This document shows, in pieces, positions 45,701 through 54,734 of a stretch of DNA of 64,000 nucleotides; the stretch's first letter is position 1, and every line of letters starts with the position of its first letter. The stretch covers positions 130,671 through 194,670 of the forward strand of contig NZ_BMTY01000012.1 of NCBI RefSeq assembly GCF_014649915.1, read 5' to 3'. Source of the stretch: Streptomyces toxytricini. GTDB taxonomy: Bacteria > Actinomycetota > Actinomycetes > Streptomycetales > Streptomycetaceae. Position numbers and translations under genes: made by a program. Below the pieces are notes generated by a model. The model made no database searches. It saw nothing but the letters and a program-made list of their open reading frames with translations, and had not been told where the DNA came from.

Positions 45701-46420
45701 ATGAGCAAGCAGACCGTCCTCGGCCGCGTCGCCCTGCTGGCGCGCGCCAACATCCACGCCCTGCTGGACCAGGCGGAGGACCCGCAGACGATGCTGGACC
45801 AGCTGATCCGGGACTACACCAACAGCATCTCGGAGGCCGACCAGGCCGTCGCGACGGTCCTCGGCGGCCTGCGGCTGCTGGAGGCGGACCGAGACGAGGA
45901 CGCGGCGGCGGCCGCGGAGTGGGGTGACAAGGCGCTCGCGGCGAGCCGCAGGGCGGACGGGCTTCGGGCGGCCGGGTCGTCGGCGGAGGCGGACCGCTTC
46001 GACGGGCTGGCCCGGGTGGCGTTGGAGCGGCAGCTGCGGGCGGAGCGGGAGGCGGCCGACGCCGAGCCGGTGATCGCCGCGCAGACGGGGGTGGCGGGCC
46101 GGCTGCGGAAGGGCCTGGACGCCATGAGGGGCAAGCTGGCGGAGCTGACGGCGAAGCGGGACGAGCTGGTGGCGCGGGCGCGGACCGCGGAGGCGCAGAA
46201 CCGGATGCTGGACGCGGTGCGCAGCATCGACGTGACGGACCCGACGAGCGAGCTGGGCCGCTTCGAGGACAAGGTGCGGCGGGAGGAGGCGCGGGCGCTG
46301 GGCCGCGAGGAACTCGCGGCCTCCTCCCTGGACGCCCAGTTCGAGGCGCTGGACGGCCTGGCGCGGGCCGAGGAGGTCGAGGCCCGGCTGGCGGCCCTGA
46401 AGTCTGCGGGCCCGGCCTGA
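45701..46420 (+). CDS. pspA: PspA/IM30 family membrane-stress protein
   Basis: A 239-residue, mostly helical ESCRT-III-like protein of the PspA/IM30/Vipp1 family that coats stressed membranes. VALLARANIHALLDQAEDPQTMLDQLIRDYTN (~8-39) is the family N-terminal helix pair; long coiled coils follow to the end. Canonical PspA partners (PspB/C, PspF) are absent; the upstream TPM protein is the likely partner. ATG with GAGGAG 10 nt upstream. Convergent with the SpoIIE phosphatase gene. Confidence 0.88.
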   Translation: MSKQTVLGRVALLARANIHALLDQAEDPQTMLDQLIRDYTNSISEADQAVATVLGGLRLLEADRDEDAAAAAEWGDKALAASRRADGLRAAGSSAEADRFDGLARVALERQLRAEREAADAEPVIAAQTGVAGRLRKGLDAMRGKLAELTAKRDELVARARTAEAQNRMLDAVRSIDVTDPTSELGRFEDKVRREEARALGREELAASSLDAQFEALDGLARAEEVEARLAALKSAGPA

Positions 46421-46456
46421 CCGGGGACGGTCCCGGCCCCGGCGGACCCTCCCCGG
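46421..46456. terminator. Hairpin between the convergent pspA-like and phosphatase genes
   Basis: Imperfect 13-bp arms (46421-46433 / 46444-46456, two mismatches) with a 10-nt loop, directly between the two stop codons (46420 and 46464). Confidence 0.55.
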
Positions 46457-46463
46457 GCCCTGT

Positions 46464-49085
46464 TCAGCCGTACAGGCCGAGGAGCTGTTCGGCCGACAGT
46501 CCGCCCTCCGGTTCGGCGGAGGTCCCGGGCAGCGGGAGTTCGAACCAGACCGTCTTGCCGCGGTGGGTCCGCCGGGTCCCCCAGCCCGCCGACAGCAGGC
46601 CGACGAGCTGCAGGCCGCGCCCGCCCTCGTCGGTGTCGCGGGCGCGGCGCCGGCGCGGCTGGACGAGGTTGGCGTCCCACACCTCGCAGACGAGGGTGCG
46701 GTCCAGCAGCAGCCTCAGCCGGATGTCGCCCTCGCCGTACCGCAGGGCGTTGGTGACGAGTTCGCTGACGAGCAGTTCGGTGGTGTCGAGGAGCCCTTCG
46801 AGGCCCCATGCGGGCAGTTTGGCGCGGGCGAGCTCCCGGGCGCGGCCCACCGAGCGGGCGTCGCGCGGGAGGTGCCAGTCGCCGACCGCGTCGACGGGGA
46901 GTCCCTGGACGCGGGCCATGAGGAGGGCGATGTCGTCCTCGCCGTGCCGGGTGTCGAGGGTGTTCAGGACGTGGTCGCAGATGTCCTCCAGCGGCCGCGC
47001 CGGGTCGGTGAGGGCGTGGCGCAGTCCGCGCAGCCCCTCTTCGAGGGGGTGGTCGCGGGACTCGACGAGGCCGTCGGTGTAGAGGGCGAGGAGGGCGCCT
47101 TCGGGGAGGTCGACCTCGACTTCCTCGAAGGGTTCGCCGCCGACGCCGAGCGGCATGCCGGGCGGCACCTCCAGCAGCAGTCCGGCGCGCGGTGCGGCGC
47201 CGGGCTCGGCGGGTTCGACGAGGACGGGCGGCATGTGGCCGGCGTTGGCGATGGTGCAGCGCCGGGTCACCGGGTCGTAGACGGCGTACACGCAGGTGGC
47301 GAGGTAGACCTCGGAGCGGTCGGCGTCGCGGGAGTGGAGGGCGGCCCGGGAGGCCTGCTGGGAGCCGCCGGGCGCGCCGAGGCCGCGGGCGATCTCGTCG
47401 AGCGCGGCGAGGACTTCGGCGGGCTCCAGGTCGAGCAGGGCCAGGGTGCGCACGGCGGTGCGGAGTTCGCCCATGGCGACGGCGGCGCGCAGTCCGCGGC
47501 CCATGACGTCGCCGACGACGAGGGCGGTGCGGTGGCCGGGCAGTTCGATGACGTCGAACCAGTCGCCGCCGACTTCGGTCGCGGCGTTGCCGGGGAGGTA
47601 GCGGCAGGCGATGTCGAGGCCGGCGGCCTCCGGGTCGCCGGGCGGCAGCAGGCTGCGCTGGAGGATCAGGGCGCGTTCGTGTTCGCGCCGGTAGAGGCGG
47701 GCGTTGTCGATGCAGACGGCGGCGCGGGCGGCGAGTTCGACGGCGACGGCGCGGTCGCGTTCGCCGAAGGGCTCGCTGCCCTTGGTGCGGGAGAACTGGG
47801 CGAGGCCGACGACGGTGTCGTGGGCCACCAGCGGCACGACGAGGGTGGACTGGACGAGGTCGTCCGGTCCGCCGCCCTCGATGAGGCGGGGCCGTGCGCT
47901 GCGCAGGGCGAGCGCGCCGGGCGAGGCGGCGGGGTAGCGGTGGACGTCGCCGACGGCGACGGGGGTGCCCGGTCCGGAGAGGGGGGCGTCGGAGACCGCG
48001 GAGGAGAAGGCGACGCGCCGCAGCGGTGCGGAGGGGGCGCGGCCGGCGCCGAGTCCGGGCGGCAGGGAGGGCACGCCGGGGCCTTGGGGGCGGGCGGGCC
48101 GGTCGTCGTCGCCGAGGAGGAGGCCCTGGTAGAGGTCGACGGCGGCGAGGTCGCAGAAGCCGGGGACGGTGACGTCGAGCAGTTCGCGGGCGGTGGTCTC
48201 CAGGTCGAGGGAGTTGCCGATGCGGTGCCCGGCCTCGTTGAGGAGGGCGAGGTTGCGGCGGACGCCGGCGGCTTCGCGGGCGGCGAGGTGGCGGCGGGTG
48301 ACGTCGGTGCCGAGGCCGGCGACGCCGATGGGCCGGCCGCTGCCGCCGTGGAGGCGGTAGAGGTTGATGGACCAGTGGCGGTTCTCGCGGCTGCCGGGGG
48401 CGGCGCCGCTGATCTGGAGGTCGGTGACGGACTCCCCGGTCTCCAGTACGCGGCGCAGGGCCTCGGCCATGCGGTCGGCCTCCTCCGGGGGGAGGTAGTC
48501 GTGGACGGTGCGGCCGCGGTGCTCCTCGGCGTTGCCGCCGAAGACGGTGGCGAAGCGGCGGTTGGCGCGCTGCACGGTCAGGTCGGTGCCGAACAGCAGG
48601 AAGCCGAACGGAGATTGGCCGAATATGGCCTGTGAGGCGGCGAGGTCGGATTCGATGCTGCGCAGGGCGCGTACGTCGACGACGATGCACAGCGCGGCCC
48701 GCTCGGCGGCTTCGGTGAGGGTCGGCATGACGTAGATCTCGGCGATGCCGTGGGCGCCGCCGCCGCCCGGGATGCGGAAGGGGACGTGGCCCGTCCACTC
48801 CTTGCCGTCGAGGATCTCGGCGACGCGGCGGTGGGCGCCTGCGCGGAGGCCGGGCGGCATGAAGGCGTCGACGGGGTCGCGGCCGACGGCCTCCGCGGCG
48901 GTCAGGCCGAAGAGTTCCTCGGCGCGCAGGCTCCACTGGTCGATGAGGCCGTCGGGTCCGATCGAGAAGGAGGCGGCCCTGACGTGGTCGTACAGCGAGC
49001 CGGGCGGGCTGCTGTGCCACAGGGAGTCGTGCCACGCCTCCCCGGGCACACGTGCCTGTCGTGCCTGCGCAGGTATCTCGCTCAC
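46464..49085 (-). CDS. SpoIIE-type PP2C phosphatase with PAS, GAF and HATPase domains
   Basis: An 873-residue soluble regulator. Order by recognisable motifs: PAS 1 (~25-130; SFSIGPDGLIDQWSLRAEELFG), PAS 2 (~135-270; FGFLLFGTDLTVQRANRRF), GAF (~290-490), SpoIIE/PP2C phosphatase (~505-720; GGDWFDVIELPG and VMGRGLRAAVAM metal-binding Asp residues, then GHMPPVL, LYTDGLVE, DDIALLM), and a C-terminal anti-sigma-type HATPase (~735-860; SELVTNALRYGEGDIRLRL, GRGLQLV). Such proteins dephosphorylate anti-anti-sigma factors in partner-switching pathways; no STAS gene is adjacent, so the target lies elsewhere. GTG start with GGAGGGG about 9 nt upstream. Confidence 0.92.
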   Translation of the reverse strand: MSEIPAQARQARVPGEAWHDSLWHSSPPGSLYDHVRAASFSIGPDGLIDQWSLRAEELFGLTAAEAVGRDPVDAFMPPGLRAGAHRRVAEILDGKEWTGHVPFRIPGGGGAHGIAEIYVMPTLTEAAERAALCIVVDVRALRSIESDLAASQAIFGQSPFGFLLFGTDLTVQRANRRFATVFGGNAEEHRGRTVHDYLPPEEADRMAEALRRVLETGESVTDLQISGAAPGSRENRHWSINLYRLHGGSGRPIGVAGLGTDVTRRHLAAREAAGVRRNLALLNEAGHRIGNSLDLETTARELLDVTVPGFCDLAAVDLYQGLLLGDDDRPARPQGPGVPSLPPGLGAGRAPSAPLRRVAFSSAVSDAPLSGPGTPVAVGDVHRYPAASPGALALRSARPRLIEGGGPDDLVQSTLVVPLVAHDTVVGLAQFSRTKGSEPFGERDRAVAVELAARAAVCIDNARLYRREHERALILQRSLLPPGDPEAAGLDIACRYLPGNAATEVGGDWFDVIELPGHRTALVVGDVMGRGLRAAVAMGELRTAVRTLALLDLEPAEVLAALDEIARGLGAPGGSQQASRAALHSRDADRSEVYLATCVYAVYDPVTRRCTIANAGHMPPVLVEPAEPGAAPRAGLLLEVPPGMPLGVGGEPFEEVEVDLPEGALLALYTDGLVESRDHPLEEGLRGLRHALTDPARPLEDICDHVLNTLDTRHGEDDIALLMARVQGLPVDAVGDWHLPRDARSVGRARELARAKLPAWGLEGLLDTTELLVSELVTNALRYGEGDIRLRLLLDRTLVCEVWDANLVQPRRRRARDTDEGGRGLQLVGLLSAGWGTRRTHRGKTVWFELPLPGTSAEPEGGLSAEQLLGLYG

Positions 49086-49234
49086 GCGACCGTCCCCTCC
49101 AGCTCACCGCAACCGGACCGGCCATGACCGAAGTATTCAGCACCACGGCCCCGGACGGCACGGCGTTCCCGATCACGAAAAGGTCCCGACTGTTTCGAGC
49201 CATGCCCGGTGATCGTCGGCCACCCTCCACCTTG

Positions 49235-49783
49235 TTACTGACCAGGAAGAGCCAACTCGAACCACACGGTCTTGCCCGACTTGCCGTGACGGGTGCCCCA
49301 GCGGCGCGCGGAGACGGCCACGAGGTGCAGGCCCCGGCCGCCTTCGTCGTCGGAGCCGGCGGTGCGTTCGCGGGGCGGATCCGGAAGCGGATCGGAGACT
49401 TCCACGAGGAGGGCGGGCCCGAGGGAGGGGTCCCCGTCGACCTGCTTGCGGCGTTCCAGGCGGACCCCGATGGGGCCGGAGGCGTACCGGAGGGAGTTGG
49501 TGACCAGTTCGCTGACCAGCAGGACGGTCACCTCGCCGACGGATTCCAGGCCCCAGGAGTGGAGCGTGCCGCGCACGGCGTGGCGGGCGGTGCGGACCGC
49601 GCCGGGCTCGGCAGGGAAGGCCCATTCGGCACATTCGCCGTCTGTGTCGATCACGCCGATCACTTCCCGGGCCGGGGCGGCCGCCGTCCGGTCCGGCGGG
49701 GACGGCGCCTTGAGGTTTAGTGCGCAAAAAGGACCAATAGCGACATACCCGATAATCGCGGCGGCGTACCACCCGACTTGCAT
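49235..49783 (-). CDS. HATPase_c (RsbW-like) ATP-binding protein with N-terminal hydrophobic segment
   Basis: A 182-residue protein. Residues ~45-180 are a GHKL ATPase of the anti-sigma/serine-kinase group: VSELVTNSLRYASGPIGVRL (N box), VEVSDPLPDPP (G1-like) and GGRGLHLVAVSARRWGTR (G2). Residues 4-24 are unusually hydrophobic (WYAAAIIGYVAIGPF), suggesting membrane attachment, rare in this family. ATG 49783 is taken; a GTG-type start at 49819 would add 12 residues. It lies 149 nt upstream of the SpoIIE phosphatase on the same strand, so the two may act in one partner-switching pathway, but neither neighbour is a STAS or sigma gene. Confidence 0.75.
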   Translation of the reverse strand: MQVGWYAAAIIGYVAIGPFCALNLKAPSPPDRTAAAPAREVIGVIDTDGECAEWAFPAEPGAVRTARHAVRGTLHSWGLESVGEVTVLLVSELVTNSLRYASGPIGVRLERRKQVDGDPSLGPALLVEVSDPLPDPPRERTAGSDDEGGRGLHLVAVSARRWGTRHGKSGKTVWFELALPGQ

Positions 49784-49858
49784 GCCCCGGCGCACTGTGG
49801 CGCGGACGGCCGAGCGCACGAGCGGTGCGCGCCCCCGTGCGACCCGGCGTGCTCCGGG

Positions 49859-50293
49859 TCAGGGCGCCGCCCGGGTGCCGCCGGCCCCTTCCCCCGTGTG
49901 CGCGGCGCGCAGCCGGCGGCCGATCTCGGCGACGGCCGGGCGGTCCTGGTCGAGCCAGTCCACCGACTCCAGCTCGTCGGGGGCGAGCCAGCGCAGTTCG
50001 TCGTGGTCCTCCAGCGGTGCGGGCTCCCCGTCCAGCAGGCGGGCGGTCCACACGTGCAGGACGAGGCCGGGCCGCAGCGGCCACTCCCCCGGGATGCGCT
50101 CGACGGGCTGGGTGTGCACGCCGAGCTCCTCGCGCAGTTCGCGGACCAGTGCGTCGGGGACGGACTCGCCCGGTTCGGCCTTGCCCCCGGGCAGTTCCCA
50201 TCGGCCCGCCAGTTCGGGGGGCGCGCTGCGGCGGGCGGCCAACAGGCGGCCCGCACGGCAGAGGGCTCCGCCCACGACCACTCGATCCGTCAT
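49859..50293 (-). CDS. Nudix hydrolase (MutT-like)
   Basis: A 144-residue pyrophosphohydrolase. The complete Nudix box GX5EX7REUXEEXGU is seen as GGKAEPGESVPDALVRELREELGV (~37-60). VVGGALCRAGRLLAARRSAPPELAGRWELPGGK resembles MutT/8-oxo-dGTPase-type proteins, and nucleotide-pool sanitation is the simplest guess; substrate specificity is not readable. ATG start. 29 nt after the SPOR-like small gene on the same strand, likely co-transcribed. Confidence 0.9.
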   Translation of the reverse strand: MTDRVVVGGALCRAGRLLAARRSAPPELAGRWELPGGKAEPGESVPDALVRELREELGVHTQPVERIPGEWPLRPGLVLHVWTARLLDGEPAPLEDHDELRWLAPDELESVDWLDQDRPAVAEIGRRLRAAHTGEGAGGTRAAP

Positions 50294-50322
50294 GGGCGGA
50301 GCCTATGCCACTGCCGTGATGC

Positions 50323-50508
50323 TCAGTTCGTCGTGGCGGTCTGGCCGATCCGCTCGACCCAGTAGAGCTGCTCGTGTCCTCGGTGGTCGAGGCTCTCGAC
50401 CACCTTCTGGGCCTCGGCCCGGGTGGGGTACCGGCCCACCCGGTAGCGGTTGCCGTTGTCGTCCTGACGTATGACCAGCCACGGAAGCAGGGCACCGCTG
50501 TCGTTCAT
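50323..50508 (-). CDS. SPOR-like small protein
   Basis: A 61-residue protein. WLVIRQDDNGNRYRVGRYPTRAEAQKVVESL has the beta-alpha pattern of a SPOR repeat (peptidoglycan-binding in longer proteins) without a signal peptide or membrane helix, so it should be cytoplasmic. Role unknown. ATG with GGAGGGTGA about 8 nt upstream supports translation. Similar short ORFs are frequent in Streptomyces. Confidence 0.75.
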   Translation of the reverse strand: MNDSGALLPWLVIRQDDNGNRYRVGRYPTRAEAQKVVESLDHRGHEQLYWVERIGQTATTN

Positions 50509-50902
50509 CGCGCTTCACCCTCCGCCGATCCACGTGCCCGGGCAGCCGGACCGCCTGCCCGGGAAACCGCATTGCGCATATGCCCGAGCTTACGCCCGAC
50601 CTTTACTGAGCGGATACAGGTTTTTACGAAGAGATACCTGCCGGGCGTACGCATCCGGCCATGCGTACGAGTGAGCCGTGCGCGCCGGCCGCTGACCGGC
50701 GCACGCAGGCCCGGCGGCGGGCCGGACCGGCGGGATCCGCGGATCCGCGGGGCGTGCGGGGGCGGCGCCGGGGCGCGCAAGGGGCGCTGTGCCGGGGCGT
50801 CGGCGCAGGACCGGGCGATCACCATCGCACCGAAACCCGCCGCCCCGGCCCGCCCGCCGAACCGCCGACCCACCCGGACTGCCGGGCCCGCCCGGCGGGG
50901 CC
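50509..50902. other. Intergenic region, no gene supported
   Basis: 394 bp between two minus-strand genes. Bases 50590-50640 are less G+C-rich and could hold the promoter of the SPOR-like gene. Overlapping 14-bp palindromes (GGATCCGCGGATCC at 50733-50746 and CCGCGGATCCGCGG at 50737-50750) lie on the GntR gene side. An ATG-started frame at 50661 has no ribosome site or recognisable protein and is not called. Confidence 0.45.
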
Positions 50903-51655
50903 TCAGCGGACGGGCAGGTGGTAGGCGAGCCGGTAGCGGTCGGCCGGCACGACCACGTCGGCGGTCTCCACGGGGCGGCCGGAGGCGTAGTAGGTGCGGC
51001 CGATCACCAGGACGACGTGCCCGGGGACGCCGCCGAGCACCGTCAGCTCCTCCGCGAGGCCGGGCCGCGCACCGACCTCCTCGACCACGTTGTCGACGAC
51101 CACGTCGATGGCGGCCATGCGGTCCACGACGCCCGAGCCGCCCAGCGGTCCCTCCTCCGGCAGCATGACGGGGGTCCGGCCGGTGAGCGCCAGCGGCTCC
51201 CAGGAGGTGGACAGCATCATCGCCTCGCCGGCGTCGCGGAAGACGTACCGGGTCCGCATGACGCGCTCCCCCGGCTCGATGCCGAGGCGCTCGGCGATCG
51301 GCGCGGGCGCCGCGGTCTGCTCGCTGGCGGACTCCCAGGTGCCGCGCGCGCCCGCCTCCGCCTGCTCCTGCCGGAAGGGGGTGGAGGGCCCGCCCGAGCG
51401 GTACCCCGAGCGGGCCACCCGCCGGGGCACGGGCTGCTCCCGCACGTACGTCCCCGATCCGGAGCGGCCCTCGACGAGGCCCTCCGCCATCAGGACCTTG
51501 CGGGCCTCCAGCGCCACGGTGTCGGAGACCCCGTACTCCTCGCGGATCCGGGCCTGGGAGGGGAGGCGGGCGTGCGGGGGCAGGGAGCCGTCGACGATCT
51601 TCCGTCGGAGATCCCCGGCGACGCGGAGATAGGCCGGCTGCTCACCGAAAGCCAC
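50903..51655 (-). CDS. GntR/HutC-family transcriptional regulator
   Basis: A 250-residue repressor-type protein. The winged-helix domain (residues ~8-72) shows RVAGDLRRKIVDGSLPPHARLPSQARIREEYGVSDTVALEARKVLMAEGLV and the wing GSGTYV; residues ~90-245 form the UTRA ligand-binding domain typical of HutC regulators. The effector is unknown; no metabolic operon is adjacent, so its targets may be distant. GTG start with GGGAGTG 6 nt upstream. The upstream region holds CAAC-N5-GTTG (about 51693-51707), a possible autoregulatory site. Confidence 0.88.
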   Translation of the reverse strand: MAFGEQPAYLRVAGDLRRKIVDGSLPPHARLPSQARIREEYGVSDTVALEARKVLMAEGLVEGRSGSGTYVREQPVPRRVARSGYRSGGPSTPFRQEQAEAGARGTWESASEQTAAPAPIAERLGIEPGERVMRTRYVFRDAGEAMMLSTSWEPLALTGRTPVMLPEEGPLGGSGVVDRMAAIDVVVDNVVEEVGARPGLAEELTVLGGVPGHVVLVIGRTYYASGRPVETADVVVPADRYRLAYHLPVR

Positions 51656-51771
51656 TGGGCACTCCCATCAGGTTGACAGACAGCAACACCCTGGCAACGG
51701 TCGGTTGTACGCCGCAAGCAAAGGCCAGTGTTTCACCCGAAGTGATGAAAGCAGGTCAGTCAAACCGTCGG

Positions 51772-52995
51772 TCAGATCCCGTGCAGCACGGTGCCCCCGC
51801 CAGGCCGGCGCCGCGCCGGCTCCGGCCGCGGACCGGCATCCGGATCGGCTTCCGGGTCCTCCTCGGGTGCCTCCTCGGGTGCCTCGTCCGGCTCCGCCGG
51901 GCCGCCCGGCTCCGGCCGCTCCTCCAGCCAGTCCGGCACCGTCGTCGCGAGCCCGTACGCCCCGCGCAGGTTCCGCTCCGCCGCCACGGTCGGCACCCGC
52001 GCGGCCCGCTCCCACGCCTCGCGGAAGTCGTCCGGGCGGACGGCCTCCCCGGCCCTCTGCCACTCCGCCCGGGAGGCCTCGACCTCCTTCAGCCGGATCC
52101 CGGCGGGCTCCGCGAGCTCCGGCCGCGCCAGCGCCTCCCGGAGCACCGCCGCCTCGCGGGCCAGCGCCCGCTCCACCGACCGGGCCCACTCCCGGTACGC
52201 GGGGAGCGCCTCGTCGAGGTCCTCGTCCGGGGCGCCGCTGCGGGCCAGCTCCGCCTCGTTCGCCGCGCCGAGGTAGGCCGCCTGGTCGGGCCGCAGCATG
52301 CCGGCGTCCCTGCGGAGGCTGCCGCGGTGCTCCACCTCGGCGGTGCCGAGGACGCACAGCAGGTGCCGGTCCCCGTCACCCCACGACTCGCGGGAAGGCG
52401 CGAAGTAGAACATGTCCGCGTACGGGGGCAGGGCCCAGGTGTCCATGGCGTACGCGTCCTGCGCCCGCCAACAGGCCTCCGCGGCACTGCGCTTGACCTT
52501 GCGGCCGCCGGGGAACGCCGGCTGGCCGAGCAGTGTCGAGGAGGTCACCTCGCCCTGGTGGACCTCGGCGCAGTCGATCCGGTAGAAGAGCGGGTCCTCG
52601 TCGAGCAGGTCGCCGCCGGGGACGTTGAAGCAGTCGCCGGCCTGGAGCTCCTCGGGGACGGTCAGCTCGCCCGCCACGCTCTCGTACTGCTCCAGGGCGT
52701 CGAGCCGTTCGAAGAGCGGACCGGCAGCCTGCGCGACGGTGAACAGGGCGGCGGCGGTGGTCACCAGCGACACGGCGAGGCCTGCGAGGGCCAGCGGCCG
52801 GCCGCGCTCGCCCTTGCGGGAGATCTGTACGAGCGCCACGACCGCGAGGACGATGCCGAGCGGCGGCAGGCACAGCAGCCCGACGAGCAGCGAGGCCGGC
52901 GCGAACCCGTTCAGCTCCGCGTCCCCTTCCGCCTGCGGCGATGCCGCCGGCCGGCGGTGCGGCGGCGGCCAGGCGGGCGGCGGCGGGGTGCTCAC
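51772..52995 (-). CDS. DUF4190-domain membrane protein
   Basis: A 407-residue protein. After a Pro-rich start, two hydrophobic helices (ASLLVGLLCLPPLGIVLAVVALVQIS and LALAGLAVSLVTTAAALFTV) with the short RKGERGR loop form a DUF4190 module (~25-90). The remainder is extracytoplasmic: two Cys pairs (AGDCFNVPG, IDCAEVHQGEV, ACWRAQDAY, LLCVLG) recall the septum-formation (Septum_form) domain, then a helical stretch and an acidic Pro/Glu tail (~355-390). Function unknown. ATG start. Confidence 0.75.
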   Translation of the reverse strand: MSTPPPPAWPPPHRRPAASPQAEGDAELNGFAPASLLVGLLCLPPLGIVLAVVALVQISRKGERGRPLALAGLAVSLVTTAAALFTVAQAAGPLFERLDALEQYESVAGELTVPEELQAGDCFNVPGGDLLDEDPLFYRIDCAEVHQGEVTSSTLLGQPAFPGGRKVKRSAAEACWRAQDAYAMDTWALPPYADMFYFAPSRESWGDGDRHLLCVLGTAEVEHRGSLRRDAGMLRPDQAAYLGAANEAELARSGAPDEDLDEALPAYREWARSVERALAREAAVLREALARPELAEPAGIRLKEVEASRAEWQRAGEAVRPDDFREAWERAARVPTVAAERNLRGAYGLATTVPDWLEERPEPGGPAEPDEAPEEAPEEDPEADPDAGPRPEPARRRPGGGTVLHGI

Positions 52996-53050
52996 GGGCG
53001 CGGGACTCCATCCCGGGGGTGCGGAGGCGAATGCGCGAAATAGTACGCAG

Positions 53051-53080
53051 CGGGGGCGACCGCGGTGTCGGTCGCCCCCG
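53051..53080 (-). terminator. Terminator of the subtilase gene
   Basis: Perfect 12-bp stem (53051-53062 / 53069-53080), 6-nt loop, 77 nt beyond the protease stop at 53157. Confidence 0.85.
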
Positions 53081-53156
53081 CCGCCCGCCCGGCGCCCCTG
53101 CGGGCGGTTCCGGGCTCAGCAGGTGCCGGTCGGGCCGCAGGCGGCCCCGTACCGGA

Positions 53157-54734
53157 TCAGAACTGCAGCGCCCACGAGTCGATCTTGCCGGTGTCGAGGT
53201 TCGCGTTGTCGTTCACGCGCAGCTTCCAGGTGCCGTTCGCGGTCTCCGAGGAGGCGTTCACTGTGAAGGTGCGGATGATGTTGTCCGCGCTGCCGCCCGA
53301 GCGGTTGTGCAGGTTGTAGGCGGTGCCGTCGGGGGCGACCAGGTCGACCTTGAGGTCGCCGATGTAGGTGTGCTTGATGTCGACCGCGACGGTCAGGGCC
53401 GCCGGGGCGCTGCCGGGCACGCCGCTGACGGTGACCGGGGACTCGACGGTCGCGTTGTCGTTGACCGCGTAGTCGGCGGAGTTCTCGAAGCGCGGGCCGG
53501 GAGGCGTGGTGGTGCCGCCGCCGACGTAGAGCAGGCGGTTCGGGGAGCCGGAGCCGGGGCCGGTCACCACGTTCGGGGTGGCCGCGGCGGTGAGGGCCTG
53601 GGAGACCTGGGCGGGCGTGCTCGCGGGGTTGTCCGCCAGGTGCAGGGCGGCTGCGCCCGCGACGTGCGGCGCGGCCATCGAGGTGCCGGAGATGGTGTTG
53701 GTGGCGGTGTCCCCGGTGGCCCAGGCGGAGGTGATGGAGGAGCCGGGGGCGAATATGTCGAGGATGCTTCCGTAGTTGGAGAAGCTGGACTTGGCGTCCG
53801 TGCTGGTGGTGGCGCCGACCGTGATGGCCTCGGCGACGCGGGCCGGGGACTTCGTGCTCGCGTCGGTGCTCTCGTTGCCCGCGGCCACCGCGTACGTGAC
53901 GCCGGAGGCGATCGAGTTGCGCACGGCGGTGTCGAGCGCGGAGTCGGCGCCTCCGCCGAGGGACATGTTGGCGACGGCCGGCTTGACGGCGTTGCGGGTC
54001 ACCCAGTCGATGCCCGCGACGACCTGGGCGGTCGTGCCGGAGCCCTGGTTGTTCAGCACGCGGACGCCGACGATCTTGGCCTTCTTGGCGACGCCGTACG
54101 CGCCGCCGGCGACGGTGCCGGCGACGTGCGTGCCGTGGCCGTGGCCGTCCTGGGCGGTGTTGTCGTTGTCGACGGCGTCGTAGCCGTAGGAGGCGCGGCC
54201 CCCGAAGTCCGAGTGGGTGATGCGCACGCCGGTGTCGATGATGTAGGCGGTGACGCCCTCGCCGGCCTTGTCGGGGTACGTGTAGCTGTTGTTCAGCGGG
54301 AGGGCCCGCTGGTCGATGCGGTCCAGGCCCCAGGACGGCGGGCTGGGCTGGGTGCCCTGGGCGCCGTCGACGGTGAAGACCCGGTTCTGCACGACCGACT
54401 TGACCGCCGGGTCGGCGGCGAGCTTGCGGGCCTGTGCCTCGGAGACCTCGACGGAGTAGCCGTTGAGCGCGGCGCTGTAGGTGCGGTCGATGGTCGCCCC
54501 GTACTTGCGGGCGACGGCCTTGCCGCTCTCGGCGGTGGAGCGGGCGGCGGAGTCCTTCAGGGTCACGATGTAGCTGCCCGCCACGGCGCCGGGGGCGCCG
54601 GCGTTCTCGATGACGCCCTGGGGGGCCCGGTCGGCCGCGGACGCGGGGAGCGCGGCGGCGGCGCCGAGCGCGAGGGCCGCGACGGCGGTCACGCCGGCGG
54701 CGGCGGCCTTCCGGCGGGTGCGACGCATGGACAT
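53157..54734 (-). CDS. Secreted subtilisin-like (S8) serine protease with C-terminal P domain
   Basis: A 525-residue exported protease. Signal peptide (1-~32, LGAAAALPASAA), an Inhibitor_I9 propeptide (~50-125; SYIVTLKDS ... VKSVVQNRVF), then the peptidase S8 domain with the triad YIIDTGVRITHSDF (Asp), GHGHGTHVAGTVAGG (His) and SGTSMAAPHVAGAAAL (Ser). The last ~115 residues form a proprotein-convertase P domain (GDLKVDLVAPDGTAYNLHN ... DSWALQF), usually stabilising the fold or binding protein. ATG 54734 with GGAGGA 9 nt upstream. Divergent from the PLP-enzyme gene. Confidence 0.93.
   Translation of the reverse strand: MSMRRTRRKAAAAGVTAVAALALGAAAALPASAADRAPQGVIENAGAPGAVAGSYIVTLKDSAARSTAESGKAVARKYGATIDRTYSAALNGYSVEVSEAQARKLAADPAVKSVVQNRVFTVDGAQGTQPSPPSWGLDRIDQRALPLNNSYTYPDKAGEGVTAYIIDTGVRITHSDFGGRASYGYDAVDNDNTAQDGHGHGTHVAGTVAGGAYGVAKKAKIVGVRVLNNQGSGTTAQVVAGIDWVTRNAVKPAVANMSLGGGADSALDTAVRNSIASGVTYAVAAGNESTDASTKSPARVAEAITVGATTSTDAKSSFSNYGSILDIFAPGSSITSAWATGDTATNTISGTSMAAPHVAGAAALHLADNPASTPAQVSQALTAAATPNVVTGPGSGSPNRLLYVGGGTTTPPGPRFENSADYAVNDNATVESPVTVSGVPGSAPAALTVAVDIKHTYIGDLKVDLVAPDGTAYNLHNRSGGSADNIIRTFTVNASSETANGTWKLRVNDNANLDTGKIDSWALQF

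Noticed and set aside
50661-50924. 87-codon plus-strand frame starting ATG in the gap before the GntR gene
   Set aside because: No ribosome site, Arg/Pro/Ala-rich shadow composition and overlap with the GntR coding end.
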